Of a DNA stretch of 64,000 nucleotides, positions 1 through 11,711 are shown one piece after another. Position numbers and translations under genes: made by a program. The notes below the pieces were generated by a model that was not told the DNA's origin, did no database searches, and was given only the letters and a program-made list of their open reading frames with translations. Positions within the stretch are counted from its first letter, which is position 1; the number at the start of each line of letters is the position of its first letter. Source of the stretch: Rhizophagus irregularis (taxonomy: Eukaryota; Glomeromycota; Glomeromycetes; Glomerales; Glomeraceae); the NCBI RefSeq assembly GCF_026210795.1, contig NC_089452.1, positions 3,224,001 through 3,288,000 on the forward strand, in the 5' to 3' direction.

Positions 1-441
1 TGGGCAAAAAATGCACCTTCTAGATCTTGGCGGTATGAAGGAAGTAGTCGAAGTTCACCGCGCCGAAGTCGTCGATCTCCAACACCACCACGTTATAGAA
101 GACGTCGTTCTTATTCACGTTCTCCAAGCCGTACTCGTTCTCGATCTCGTGGTCGTAGCCGTTCTCCTCGTTCCGACCGTCGTAGTCGCACGAGATCTAG
201 AACTCCTGAAAGAGACAGAACAAACGGTGAAGATCGTACAGCTGATGATAGAAGGTCTAGATCAATATCGCCTCCCAGAGAAGATACTAAACGTCGTGAC
301 TCTCGTTCAGCTTCTCCTCGACCTCGTGAAGAAGCTAGGGATAGATCTCCAACCCCCAATGGTCGTACTGCCACTTCTCGTTCTCAGTCAAGGAGTAGTC
401 CACACCATTCTCAGTCTAGTAGAAGTCCCCCACGGGATTGA
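1..441 (+). CDS. RS-domain (SR-type) splicing factor, C-terminal part
   Basis: The open frame runs from base 1 to a TGA at 439-441 (146 residues visible) and its start lies outside the window. It is almost wholly arginine/serine dipeptides with interspersed Pro, Asp and Glu (for example SRSPSRTRSRSRGRSRSP), the hallmark of the phosphorylatable RS domain of SR splicing regulators and related pre-mRNA processing proteins. Such domains contact spliceosome partners and carry nuclear import signals. No RRM or other folded domain is visible because the N-terminus is cut off, so the exact SR family cannot be named. The other frames over this stretch are open only because the CGT/TCT-rich codons avoid stops. 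The RS reading is secure; the specific protein is not. Confidence 0.8.
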   Translation, partial: WAKNAPSRSWRYEGSSRSSPRRSRRSPTPPRYRRRRSYSRSPSRTRSRSRGRSRSPRSDRRSRTRSRTPERDRTNGEDRTADDRRSRSISPPREDTKRRDSRSASPRPREEARDRSPTPNGRTATSRSQSRSSPHHSQSSRSPPRD

Positions 442-1820
442 ATTACTATTCAACAACAGAGACCTACCTTCAATACAACGAAGAATTGAGTGAATTTATA
501 CAGACTTCTTGCCATGTAAAATCTTCTTAATATTCTCTATATTTACATTATAGCTTTTGATTTGCGGATGATTTGAATAGTACATGTATTCTGTTCATTA
601 TCTTTTTATTTTTTTTTTCATTATTTCTTTTTTTCCTTTACGGTGGCATACTTTGGGATTTTATTGCTCTCGATGAAAATTTATTCTTGTCAATGCTTTA
701 TTTTCCATTATTTTTGAATATTATCAAATATTATCAAAAATGATTTCTTCATTGGTTATTTTCAAATTCAAAAAAAAAGTGTGCAGTTATCGGTAACGCA
801 TCGGAACGGTCGGTCGCAAGGTTGTACTTTCGTGGTGGTTCCCAAATAGACATTTCATCCATCATATAAACGAGAATTAGACCTTACCTCTATCTCGCAC
901 AAACAATTTCCGATATCGATGCGACTCGAAAATCTTTCGAACGCTCTGTACACCTTGTACAATCGAGTCTATTCCTACTCATCACACTTCGCATACCATC
1001 CAAACGACCACCGTTTCCATCAAGTGTTAATATATAAAATAAAGTATTTGCTTATATTTTTAGTTTAAGTAAAAAAAAAATATATATATATATATATTCT
1101 AACAATGTTATCTTCAGCGTATGACATACTCTTTAATCGTTGTCGTTTCTTACGAGGTCTACTTACGATATAATCACTTTTTCAACTCGAATCAACAAAG
1201 AATTAACTTCAACCAGAGACAAATTTGCCATATTCATTTTTAAATAATATAGTTAATATAAATAATATTATCAATTGCCTAGAATCAAACAAATGTAGAT
1301 ATCGCTGCATCTCAAAAAAAGTTCAAACTATTCTTTATAGTTGGAAGGAGACTGGTTTTATATAATTTCAAAGGTTATTTTTTGCGTGCGATCTCAAAGG
1401 AAATTTTCGAAGCCAATAAGTAAACGAGCAAAATTCACAAAAATTCACGTAAATATCACTTTTTAGATAGGCTTTGAGCATCAGGAAGTACCTGAATAGC
1501 CGAATAGCCAAATGAAAATTTTCTGCATATATTTCAGCTAAGTATATTTATGATTTTTTATTAAGATTAATAAAAACGTGATTTAATGAAAATTTGATGC
1601 CCTAGGTAAAGAAAGTAACGATATTAGATGATTAACTAAATAATAGCTCCAAAGTTTTTATTATATTTTTGTGCTTGGATCAATGGTTTTTTTTGCAACA
1701 AATATTTAAGCAATAAAAGATTTTAAATTGAATTTATTTTATTTCATCCCAATTTTAAAATTTGGAAAAAATGTGTTATATATATATATCTTTTCTACTA
1801 TTTTATCAGCAATAATTAAA
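442..1820. other. Intergenic region, downstream of two convergent genes
   Basis: No convincing gene. AT-rich 3' flank of the RS-domain gene, then a segment of clearly higher GC at about 780-1030 with no long open frame and no recognised RNA fold, then an A-run followed by a TA microsatellite at 1069-1098 and AT-rich sequence up to the S6 stop codon. The higher-GC segment could be an unrecognised noncoding RNA or a gene relic; I cannot decide. Confidence 0.5.
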
Positions 1821-2892
1821 TTAAGTTTTCTGAACAGCAGATCTTCTTTTCTTAAGGTCGGCTTTTCTTTCCTTTTGTTCCTTATTGCGCTTAGCAAGTA
1901 AAGTGTCATATTCTTCCTTGGCTACTTTTGCAGCCTTGGCTCTTCTGCGTTTAAGGGCAATACGATGACGTTTACGCTGTAGCGTAAGAGGGGTTACCAA
2001 GCGCTGAATCTTGGGAGCCTTTGTATAAGGTTTTTTATTATTTTTTGGAGTAATCTCACGACGGATAACAAATTTACGGACATCATCTTCCTTTGTCAAA
2101 TTCTATATATATATAAATCAAATTAAAATATAATTCATTTTACATTAAAATAAACCAAATATATTCTGAGAATTAAAATAAACTTACAAAAAATTTGCGA
2201 ATTTTTGAAGCTCTTTTAGGGCCCAAACGTTTAGGAACAGGATTATCGGTTAACCCAGGAATTGGTTGTTCTCCTTGTTTAACTATGACCACAGATAACA
2301 CTGCAAGATCATTTCCAACAATACAACCTCGAACAGATTTTCTTTTACGTTCACCAGTACGACGAGGTCTATAACATGAATGACCTTTGGCTAATAAAAG
2401 CCTTACACGATCATTACGCAATACACCTTGTTTCATAGGAAAGCCTTGCTTATCATTTCCTCCAGAAACACGAAATATATATCCTTTATATTCGTCTCCA
2501 ATAGAATCTCCTTGCACTTCAGCACTTATACGTTTATCATAAAAGATACGCCTAGTTAAATTATTTTATAAAATAATATTAAATTTTGCCCATAATGTTA
2601 TAAATTATTTAATCAATTGATTTTACTTACAGCTGACGCTCATCGTCAAATTCAATCAACTTTTGACAGCCAGTGGCTGGATTGGCGATGTTTAGCTAAA
2701 AGGAAAGGATTCAATATCAATTTTTGATAAATATTTGAATTTGGATGCACTTAATTTTTTTTTAATTTATAACGGATGGATAAAAAAAAAAATTTTCATT
2801 GTAATTCATGCCGATCAAATAATTTTTAAAGTCCATAAATGGTTTATATTAGAGATCTATTCAAAGAAATTCAAACCAGAACTTACCTTCAT
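1821..2892 (-). CDS. RPS6: 40S ribosomal protein S6 (eS6)
   Basis: Four exons on the minus strand: 2887-2892, 2631-2695, 2188-2551 and 1821-2102. Spliced length is 717 nt, giving 238 residues. All introns have GT-AG ends and the junctions restore the eS6 sequence. Exon 1 codes only Met-Lys; exon 2 carries the N-terminal [13 protein letters not shown] motif; exon 3 carries [33 protein letters not shown] and the [16 protein letters not shown] stretch; exon 4 carries [21 protein letters not shown] and a basic helix. The tail ends [11 protein letters not shown], a short version of the Arg-rich Ser-containing tail that TOR/S6-kinase or AGC kinases phosphorylate in other eukaryotes. The protein is part of the small ribosomal subunit. 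Identification is very secure. It is transcribed divergently from prefoldin 3. Confidence 0.97.
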
Positions 2893-3096
2893 TGCGAATA
2901 AGCTTTCCTTGATCTACCTGTCAAATTAGAGGTTATTTGCTTTTTTCGAATAATTTTAGATTTTTATACTTGGAGATAAATGGTCACGTGGTTGATTTCC
3001 CAGATTCCCAGTTACCGGGATTTTAGTCAAATACGAATGAAAATCATCACCCGAAGATGCGATTTTGTATGCGAGATTCTTCTCTTGTCAAAAAGT
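2893..3096. promoter_or_regulatory. Divergent S6/prefoldin-3 promoter with a CACGTG box
   Basis: The 204 bp between the two divergent start codons must hold both promoters and both 5' leaders. It contains a palindromic CACGTG E-box at 2984-2989, about 95 bp from the S6 start and about 110 bp from the prefoldin start. In fungi this hexamer is bound by bHLH factors such as Cbf1. No clear TATA box was identified. Function is inferred from position and motif only. Confidence 0.45.
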
Positions 3097-4062
3097 ATGT
3101 CAGAAACGCGACAAGCAACGGATAAACCAAATAGTTCCGCTGAAGCAGTTTTAGAAACGAACCCAAGAGGTATTCCTAAAGTTCAATTTGTAGTATGTAT
3201 AACGATGAACGTTTACTTTTTAATTTCATATAAAATTTTTGTAACAATTTTTTCCCTATTTCGTGAAGGAGAATGTTGAGGAATTTATTTCTAAATCATC
3301 AGCACCAGTTGAAGTTACTTTGGGTAAATTCCAGGAAACTGTTGCGTAAGCATTTAAATGTTTATAAACTTTGATTTTACTTAAAATGATCAACCACTCA
3401 TTTATGACAATAATTAGAAAATATAAGTTTATGGAAATCAATTTTCTTAATCGAAAAAAAGGCCTTGAACTAAAAATACCCGAAATCAGTAAGACATTGA
3501 CAGTTGTAGAATATTTAGTATCAAAACAAGTAAATTTAAATTTAATTTTATACTTTATAATTCCGTTTCAAGTGACACTTAATATTTATTCATTTTTCCA
3601 TTATGAGGATTCTGATGAACCTATAGAGACAACATTTGAATTGAATGATACTTTATGGGCGAATGCTACAATTAAATCTACAAAAACTGTTAATTTATGG
3701 CTTGGGGTGACTTTTTAATAACTTAACCGTTGATAATTTTCAAAACATATTAATTAAATTTTGTTCTCTTAATTAGGCCAATGTAATGCTTGAATATACA
3801 TTACAAGAAGCAAAGGAGCTACTTGAAAATAAATTGGATACGAATCAGAATGCACTCAAAAATGTACTAGAAGATTTGGAATTTTTAAGAGAACAAGTTA
3901 CAACAATGGAAGTTAGTATCCTTTTAAGCTATTGAAAACAAAAAAAACATTTATATTCCTATTTAATGCCTTAACTCATCTCTTCTGCACGAAGATATTG
4001 CACGTGTATACAATTGGGATGTTAAGAGAAGACGAACATTGAAAACGACTAGCACTGTTTAA
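3097..4062 (+). CDS. Prefoldin subunit 3 (VBP1/Pac10 family)
   Basis: Six exons: 3097-3192, 3269-3345, 3418-3529, 3608-3706, 3777-3915 and 3995-4062. Spliced length 591 nt gives 196 residues, close to the usual length of about 197. Prefoldin is a hexameric cytosolic co-chaperone that hands nascent actin and tubulin to the CCT chaperonin; subunit 3 is one of its two alpha-type subunits. Diagnostic stretches in order are NPRGIPKVQFV, KYKFMEINFLNRKKGLE with the following IPEI helix, DTLWANATI, VNLWLGANVMLEYTL, LEDLEFLREQV and NIARVYNWDVKRRR. The N- and C-terminal heptad helices flank the beta-hairpins as expected. The phase-1 junction of exons 5 and 6 rebuilds the Asn of VNIARV exactly, which supports the model. 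All introns are GT-AG. Confidence 0.95.
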
Positions 4063-4365
4063 GAGTTAAAATAATTATATTGTAATAATACATTACAGTA
4101 ATAATATTATGTATTGCTTTATTCTACTAATTAAAGTATTTTATATTAAACATATTAACTATGTTATGAAATGATTACAATTTCTTTCTCATTTATATCT
4201 CGATGGTTTCACTTAATGGACATCTTACAGTTTATTATTTGACCATCTGACCCGTGAATAATCGTAAATTTGAAAATCAACTTTTTGTTGATCGAGCTTG
4301 TCTGATCTATATCAAAGTCAAATTAAAAATAAATATTTACATTAGTATTACATGATAATTTATCA
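4063..4365. other. Convergent intergenic spacer
   Basis: 303 bp between the 3' ends of prefoldin 3 and the Twinkle gene. AT-rich, with candidate polyadenylation signals on both strands. I see no gene. Confidence 0.5.
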
Positions 4366-6522
4366 TTAAAAGTTATTATTTAATTGAATATTAACTTTTA
4401 AAGATTCTGGTTCAAATTCTATTGGGATGGCAGCAAGGGTTCCATCAAATCTAAAAATTTGAAATGTTTAAATATTATTAATAATTGAGAAATTATTAAA
4501 TTAAAAATAAACCTGTTCTTTCTAATATCCAATAATCTCATTTCACCGTTATCAGTTTCTAATCGCTGAAGGATTATAACATTATCGGCTTCTTGTGTTA
4601 CTTTAGCCGTTCCAAATATAGAGCTGACATCCAACAATTCTTTATCATCCTTTCTTGGATGAACAACAATAGTAATATGAACATTTTTTTCAGTAGCAAC
4701 TCTTCGTAATGATGATAATATTCGATCATGTAACTCCCAACGATCAATGTACCTTCCTTGATCTGCGGTCATAAATTGTAGATTATCAATAACAATATGT
4801 CGAACATCGAAAGCATGAATCGCATGATCCATAGCATCAATTATTGTTGAGATTTCAGTACTTCCATAAAATTTAAGAAAATACATTGGAAGCTAATTAT
4901 TAATTTTATTAATTACAAAAATGACGAGATTTCAGAAATTTTGAAGGGAGAGAAAAAGGAAAAAAATCAAAAAAAAAAATATTTACTTGTTGAAATTTTT
5001 CTGCAAGATCAGCAAACTCCTCTGGATGTTTTGTTAAATCTTTTCCAGCGAATTGTTGCAACATCTTTTTTGCCAAACGTACATTTGGTATTTCAAAACT
5101 ACCCCACAATGTACTAATTCCTGATCGACAATAATCCAACGATAATTGACTTAAAATAGTCGTCTTACCAGTACCTGTTGGTCCGGTAAATATAGTGATT
5201 TCACCAGGTCGATGCCCTTTAAGGATTTTATTCAATCCTGGAAGATCCTTTGATAACACTCCACAAACTTGGTCTGGATTAGCAATTTCACGATATACTG
5301 CTTCTTTAATGTTTTCAAAATCTATAATCTGATCATGTTGTAAAGGTTTCGATTTCTTAAGAATATCTGATAACCTTTGGCCAGTTGCTAACGCTTGGCT
5401 CGCATTAATCGGTCCGTTTAATCGTCCACACCGCGTATTTACGATCATACATCGGTCAATTCCTAGCTTTTGTGCAAATTTTTCAGCCGCTCCTTGGCCT
5501 TCTACATCATCATCAAGCCAAATGTAAATGTTTGAAAAACGCTCAAATAAAGGAAGAACTTCTAAAGGTAACTGATATACATTGTTAGGAAGACATGTCG
5601 TTGGTATATTAGTTTCTTGATAGACAGCCATTGCATCAAATTCGTTTCCCGCCAAAATAATGGAATCACATTCTAACTTTGCCAAATGATATCCAAAAAG
5701 ACCTCCTACGAACGATGGTGGATCAAACGCGACTAATTCTTCATTTTTTATTGAACAGGCTTTAATTCGCGTAATCTTCGAATCTAAAAAACCTTCTTCT
5801 TTCGAGTCATCAAAAAATGGTGCTGTGCGCGGAAATGTAAAGCACATTTCCTTATTCTCAATTTTCTGAGTACTTCCAGTCTTACCGGAAATATTTGAAG
5901 CTGGATTTATATTATGATATTCTGCAATTCCTACTTTATATGCCTGAAGAGTACCTAAAGTTATACCATGATCTTTGGTAAAATTTTCAATTATTTCTGG
6001 ATTATTTAGTAAGGCATTTGAAAATTCTTCAATTTCATTCTGAGGCCGTGAAAGGGAAGAACGACCCAAACCCAAGTTTGTTGCGTTGATGATTTGAAAC
6101 GAATCAGTTTTTGATATCAGTTGTACATATTCACCCCAATTACCCTTTCTCATGCAAGCTTGGCAACTATAAGCACCACTTTTCAAATTAATAGTAGCAG
6201 AATAATAGTTGATTTTTTTTGGGCGACACTTAGGACATTTGATTCGTCTCAACTCAACGTTGTTACCAGGTTTAGGAAATATATGATATCTGTTGAGAAA
6301 GTCCAATACTTCACCCTCTTTAGGAACATAATGTTTTGATATAAATTTCATTCTATTAAGATCGCTCAAGTCTATCTGCAATTCTTTTGCTGCAGCTTTT
6401 TTTACAAAGTGGAGTGTAAAATTACGTGTTAAGAGACCATTAGGTATTCTTTTAAAGAGGAAATTGCTGGTCTCTACGGCAGAAAATATTCTAGGTATAA
6501 TAGGTAGAATATAACGCGACAT
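4366..6522 (-). CDS. Twinkle-type mitochondrial DNA primase-helicase
   Basis: Three exons (4987-6522, 4513-4892, 4366-4450); spliced 2001 nt, 666 residues, similar to the roughly 680 of animal Twinkle and to T7 gp4. Twinkle is the hexameric replicative helicase of mitochondrial DNA. The first 45 residues are basic/hydroxylated and poor in acidic residues, consistent with a mitochondrial targeting peptide. Domains: CPKC...CQAC zinc-binding primase finger (Cys96, 99, 120, 123); TOPRIM fold with GNEFDA (Glu294, Asp296) and WLDDD (Asp337-339); RecA-like helicase with Walker A GPTGTGKTT (447-455), SFE motif near 475, Walker B HIVIDNLQF with Asp548, then the VVHPRK and EADNVIIL motifs. Both zinc cysteine pairs and the TOPRIM acids are present, so primase activity is possible; animal Twinkle has lost the zinc residues. 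The 5' neighbour is unrelated. Confidence 0.93.
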
Positions 6523-6552
6523 TATTTAATAAAATTATAACTTCGTGACAAG

Positions 6553-6612
6553 ACGCGTAGATATGACAATTACAAATTTTACTACGTCATACATTTCTGC
6601 GTCACAGACGCA
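6553..6612 (-). promoter_or_regulatory. Twinkle promoter: ACGCGT box and TGCGTC palindrome
   Basis: ACGCGT at 6553-6558 lies 31-36 bp upstream of the Twinkle start codon and matches the MluI cell-cycle box bound by MBF-type factors in ascomycete yeasts, which drives DNA-replication genes. Further upstream, 6598-6612 reads TGCGTCACAGACGCA, a perfect 6-bp inverted repeat around a 3-bp spacer and related to CRE/bZIP sites. Binding and cell-cycle control are inference. Confidence 0.35.
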
Positions 6613-6770
6613 AAAGTATTATATTATTTTTGACTCGGTAACAATATGCATGCAACATTAATTAAGCTCGTTTATAATGGTCGATTATGGGAGTAGACTC
6701 TTAGCAAAGGTATGATTTTAAGAATAACATTTATAATAATCGATCCCATATATTAAAGAGCACCGTTTAC

Positions 6771-6785
6771 AAAAAAAAACCAAAA

Positions 6786-6819
<34 letters not shown>

Positions 6820-6820
6820 C
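6771..6820. repeat. Poly(A)/TA microsatellite
   Basis: Interrupted A-run followed by a run of TA dinucleotides, in the spacer between the Swi1-like gene's 3' end and the Twinkle promoter. Confidence 0.85.
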
Positions 6821-6872
6821 TGTATATAACAGAAAAAACAATGACAAAATCATATTACAATTAAGTATTCAA

Positions 6873-9800
6873 TCATACATCACCGGGATACATAACACTC
6901 TCCAAATCTTTGACCACAACTGGATCTATATATGGATTTAATAGTGCAGATAATAATTGTTCAGTATATACAAGAAAACTTTCCTCATTTCCTTTAGCTA
7001 AAACCTTCAGCGTTTCCATAGCTCTTCTAGCTAACATAATACAATCCTCATCACGATTATGAGCCAGTAGTATTGACATTTTAAGCATCCGATTAATAAA
7101 TCCAGGTGTAGAAATTATTTTTTTCCTCATTCCTTCCCCGCTCAGGCACGCAAAATTATAAAATGACATAATTAAATAAGGTAATTCTTGAGCCATTAGA
7201 CGCCCCCCACCACCAGTGATAATATTATTTTCTCCCTTTGGGAGCATTTGTACTAAGCAATTAAAAAATGAAATTAGCGTAGATTCATCGCATCCACCAA
7301 TCCGTTGTCTATTGTCGTATGAAACGGATAATTTAGCGAACACTTCTAATGCAACTTGAGAATAATAATCATCCATGCTGTCAATAAAATCAGCAATTAA
7401 AATTAACAAGTCTCTCGCGACATAAATAGACGGTAAAGGTACATATGCAGCAATGTTTGATAGAATAATTAAAACACTTTTGCGTAATTCCAAGATATCA
7501 TACGCTTTTTTTCGAATAGCTTTTATACGTTTAGTTTTGACATCAGGCCCAATATCGTTTTCTTTATATAGCTTAAAACTATCGTCATATCCAATGTACA
7601 AAACCCGCATAAGAACTGTCAAGAATCGAGGATGAGTTGCAAGATATTCGTGATTTTCATTATTATCATTAGTGAATGAGAAATTCCTTATCATATTTAT
7701 TACACACCAACATTGTTCATGCAGTGGCAAAACATCTCCAGAGATGGCAGCATCCTCTAATGCTACATCAGCGAACTCTTCACATTCTTGTTTAGATAAT
7801 TGATATAATTCTCGATATGATTTAAATTTTCGTTGTGATATAATTTCTTCCGTTATTTTTTCATTAACAGGCGATACATGATCAACGTATTCCAAAATCA
7901 TATCAAATAACACATCAACTAAATCTCCACATTGCTTTAAATCTATCTGAGCACTTCTATAGTATGATAACGTGGTTAATGTATTAAGAGCATTTATGAC
8001 TTCCAGTTTCATACCACATTTCAAGGACATTGTAAGAGCATGTACGTCCACTGCACCTTTAAACAAAAATAAAAAAAAAATTTAATAATAAAACTAAATT
8101 ATAATTCTAAATAACTTGATTAATACCTAAATCTTGAATTCCTGGAATAGTTAATGGCAAAGAAAACTTTTCAAAAACTCTCAAATCGAGGCCACCATAA
8201 CTATCCACTCTTCTTGTTTTCGGGGCATAGTTCACCTTTGGAGGCTTAGGATGAGTAGGTTTTATCGATGGTGGTTGATCGGAAGATATTAAAGGCAAAT
8301 TATTTGAAACAGAAATTGTTTTATCAGGTTGTCGAGAAACTTGTCTAGAAGTAATGTTCCTGCGTCCAGCTATACCGCTATTAACGGGTAAACGAAGATT
8401 AGGCGTAACATTCTCAACAATAGTGTTTTGAGTTATATTCCCAATTTGATTGGGGGGCTGCGGCTGTTGCTGCGGATTATTACTATTATTATTGCCATTA
8501 TTGCTATTATTCATCGAATGAAGTGCACTGCCAAGCATCTCTGTATTAAACGGAATATTATTAATATCTTTAGGAATATCTGTAGATGGTGTTATTCTTG
8601 AGTTCGCAGAAGTTACTTGAACATTCGCATTAAACGAATTCTGGTTGTCATTTGATGGCAAAATTGACGTGGATTCTCCTTGATGTTCTTGTGTTGCTGT
8701 GCGCAAATTAATTAATGAATTAGATTTTGATTCTACTGTTGATTGCGGTGATTGATTATAATGGTCGACGATTGCATTCTGAATACTAGAATTAGATGGC
8801 ATTTCTGTTGATAATGAAGACTGCGTCGATGGCTGAGAATAATTTACATTTGGTGCCATTTTAGTAAATTGTCCTAATTGTGATCCTGCCTGACCTTGAT
8901 TTTGACTAACATATACTGATGATTGTCTACTAGAATCAGATGACGGATTAGGTGAACGAGGCAACATTCCCAAAGAACTATTCTGTATACTTTTTGGAGA
9001 CAAATTTTGTGAAACGTTACTTGAAGGGAGAGATGGAATAGAGGAATAAGCATAACTAGCGTCTTCTCGTTGTAGTTGCTGTTGTGATGGCTGCGTAATA
9101 TGTATTGACGGAGGTTGTGAATGTTGTTGTTGAGATAATGGTTGTGGTGTTGATTGCCGTTCTTGCTGTTGTTGCTGTTCTGATATTGTTTGTTGTAATT
9201 GTTGATCTTCTTGCAATTGTTGTGGTGATTGTTGAATATTATTTTGATTAATTGAAGAATATGGTTTTGACGTATTTTGAGATCCAAAATTTAAATTGCT
9301 TTGAATTGAATTGGAATTCCACCCTTGTATATTGTTACCCATACCACTCGAATTACTCGTGAATTCTGTTGAACAATTAAAATCATATACAACTTCTTCA
9401 TCATCTCCCAAGTCTAACCAATCAACCTGGCTTTCTTCTTGTTGGATAGAATTATGTATTGCTTGATTTGATTGTTGGGAATGTTGAGATTGATTTTGAT
9501 TTAACAGACTATTGAAATTATTTCCAATGGAATTGGACTTTTGTAATTGTCCATAATATTTATTTATATTTTGTATAGATGATGCATAAGCATTTTGCTG
9601 TATTGGTGTTGGAGATTTACCGTCTATATTTTGATTATCAGTATTTACAAAGGATTGCGTAGGAACTGTCGACCTTCCAACTATTTGATTAGGAAACCCA
9701 GTCGTATAGAGTTGATTCTGATTGGAAGTCTGGCCCATATTTGAAAACATAGGTTGTACCTGTGCTCCCGAGCCTAGTGCTCTTTTTGCTGTTGCTCTAC

Positions 9801-10020
9801 CATTTCCCGTTATAGATGCAATTGGATATACGGGACGAGCAGGGATTGGCATCATTTGATTGATGCCAGTACCATATGCGTTATTTGTCATATACTGCTC
9901 AGAATATGCACCAGCGCCCATAACTGTTGAAGATCCTTGAGGATTCCCTGAGAAAGGATAAGGAGCCCGGCTCGGTTGTTGCGGTTGTTGAGGTTGTTGT
10001 TGGTATATACTTGGATCCAT
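6873..10020 (-). CDS. Swi1/ARID1-like SWI/SNF chromatin remodelling subunit
   Basis: Two exons (8127-10020 and 6873-8056); spliced 3078 nt, 1025 residues. The junction is phase 1 and rebuilds Gly in IQDLG-AVDVHALTMSLKCG, which looks like the Swi1/BAF250 C-terminal region where a conserved 'LG..DIHALTMSLKSG' block begins the helical repeats. Residues 1 to about 600 are low-complexity and very rich in Gln, Asn, Ser and Pro, with Gln runs near residues 285-315, reminiscent of the prion-like N-terminus of yeast Swi1. An acidic WLDLGDDEEVVYDF patch lies near residue 200. The last ~400 residues are predicted helical, consistent with the armadillo-like BAF250_C domain. I find no ARID DNA-binding domain, which Swi1/ARID1 proteins usually have. 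Nuclear transcription co-regulator by homology; the family call is good, the exact subunit less certain. Confidence 0.75.
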
Positions 10021-10126
10021 TGATCAAACGATATTTTATTCTGACGACAAAAAAATTGATAGTTTCCTCCAGTATAAGATATTATAGCAACACAAGCAAC
10101 ACAAGGGTTGCACCAGCTCTCGATTT

Positions 10127-10132
10127 CACGTG
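10127..10132. promoter_or_regulatory. CACGTG box upstream of the Swi1-like gene
   Basis: Palindromic E-box about 107 bp 5' of the start codon at 10020, in the context CACGTGATTT. The same hexamer occurs in the S6/prefoldin promoter. Function inferred from motif and position. Confidence 0.3.
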
Positions 10133-11445
10133 ATTTAAAAATGGGTCAAATTTCCAAAAATATAAATATACATTATTTAGTTATGACTCAATAACTGATT
10201 ATATAAAAAAAAAGTTTATTAATTAAATGTAAAGATAAACCATTTATTTTTAAACAACTATTTATTTTCATTTATAATATTAAAAGATAAAAAAAAACTT
10301 TTTTTTTAATTATTAATAATTAAAATTAGCTAATTAAAATTTAGCTAAATAAAATAATACTAAAATCATATATAGTACTATCAGATCTTTATATAATTAT
10401 CTTTTACATAAAAATACTATTTTGTAAATACTAATACTTATTTTATTAATAATTTATATCTTTCTATATCACTGAATTTTGAGAACTAATTAATAGGTAA
10501 TTTATTGTTTTTTAAAAAAAATTACTCTTATAAAGATCAGTATTTTATTGAAAAATAATATTTTATATATATATAACTGAAAATATTTTCCATTCAATTA
10601 GCAAATATTTTCAAATGAGTTATATATATAAATACTTCTATATTTAAATTAAAATAAAAAACTAATTTAAATATAATTTTAAATTTATAAATCTAATAAA
10701 ATCAGATAATATTTTGCAAATTTATAGAAATAATAAGTATTTATTAATATAAATTAGATAATTATATAGAATTGCTCTCGCTTTAAATAATTTCCAAAAA
10801 TGGTATTTATAACCTTTCTTAAAATATTAAATAAATTTATAGAGCAGGCAAAATCACCTATAAATTATAATTATATGTAAAATATATAAATATTAGTATA
10901 ATTTTGATATAATAATAATATTTTTAAAAAATTTCATATAAATTCTAATATATCAGTTTAATTATATTAAGTTTTATTTTAAAAAAAAATTTTTCATTAA
11001 AATTACATTATTTCTTTTTTGAAAATAATTAGTAAATAAATGTTATAATATTATTTTTATATATTAAATTTAAGGAAGGTGAAAAATTACTTAAATAAAA
11101 AATAAATTTTTTAGAAAATTTTAACCAGAAGAAAAATTCCTTCTATAATGAATAAGGAGTAACAAATAAGATTTTTAATAATAAAAAATTTTCAAATCTC
11201 TAAATTAATTAACAAAAATAAATAATAAATAAATTTAATAACCTAATCTAACTTTTTCCTTCCAAAACATTTTTTATTTTTATATATAATTATTATATAA
11301 TGCAATTATTTTGGCATTTAATGATCCAATTTTAATAAACTTTTTTTTAATTATAGTTTTTATTTAGCTACCAAATCTAGCTACAAATAAAAAAGTTTAT
11401 ACTAAAATAATTATATAATATTAATTATTATATAATATTTAATAT
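10133..11445. other. AT-rich gene-free DNA
   Basis: No long open frame. Around 11300-11400 there is a decayed copy of a foldback repeat (TGGCATTTAATGATCCAATTTTAA facing an AAAAAAGTTTATAC-like arm, quoted in part) whose relatives sit at 14560-14712 and 35930-36425. Confidence 0.5.
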
Positions 11446-11711
11446 GGCAATTTCTATTTGTACACGGGTGTTTAAACACGGGTCATATTAGTAGATTAAA
11501 AACGGCATTTAAAACCTCCTTTAATGCCTTAAGTAAACTTGCAAAGCAGGTGAAAATACATATATTTATCTGTAATATAATAAGAATAAAAAGTAAAAGA
11601 ATATAATGTCAGTAGCATTCAATTTCAAATTAAAAAACAAAAAATTAGTCTATTAAAAATTATATTTATATGACCTGTGTACAAACACCCTGTGTAAACT
11701 TGGAAATTTTC
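11446..11711. mobile_element. MITE with 9-bp target duplication
   Basis: 266-bp non-coding element. The ends form imperfect inverted repeats of about 45 bp (TTTGTACACGGGTGTTTAAA at the left; the right end reads ACAAACACCCTGTGTAAA), flanked on both sides by ATTTAATAT (11437-11445 and 11712-11720). A 9-bp duplication suggests the Mutator/MULE type, though the duplicated sequence is AT-rich and therefore weak evidence. Confidence 0.6.

Noticed and set aside
11-493. 160-codon frame starting MHLLDLGG
   Set aside because: Shadow frame of the RS-domain coding sequence; the true frame is the one starting at base 1 with SR dipeptides and stopping at 441.
780-1030. Noncoding RNA gene in the higher-GC segment
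   Set aside because: No Pol III boxes, snoRNA boxes or fold that I could recognise.
8874-9287. 137-codon minus-strand frame rich in Asn/His
   Set aside because: Overlaps the Gln-rich region of the Swi1-like gene in another frame; CAA repeats keep all frames open.
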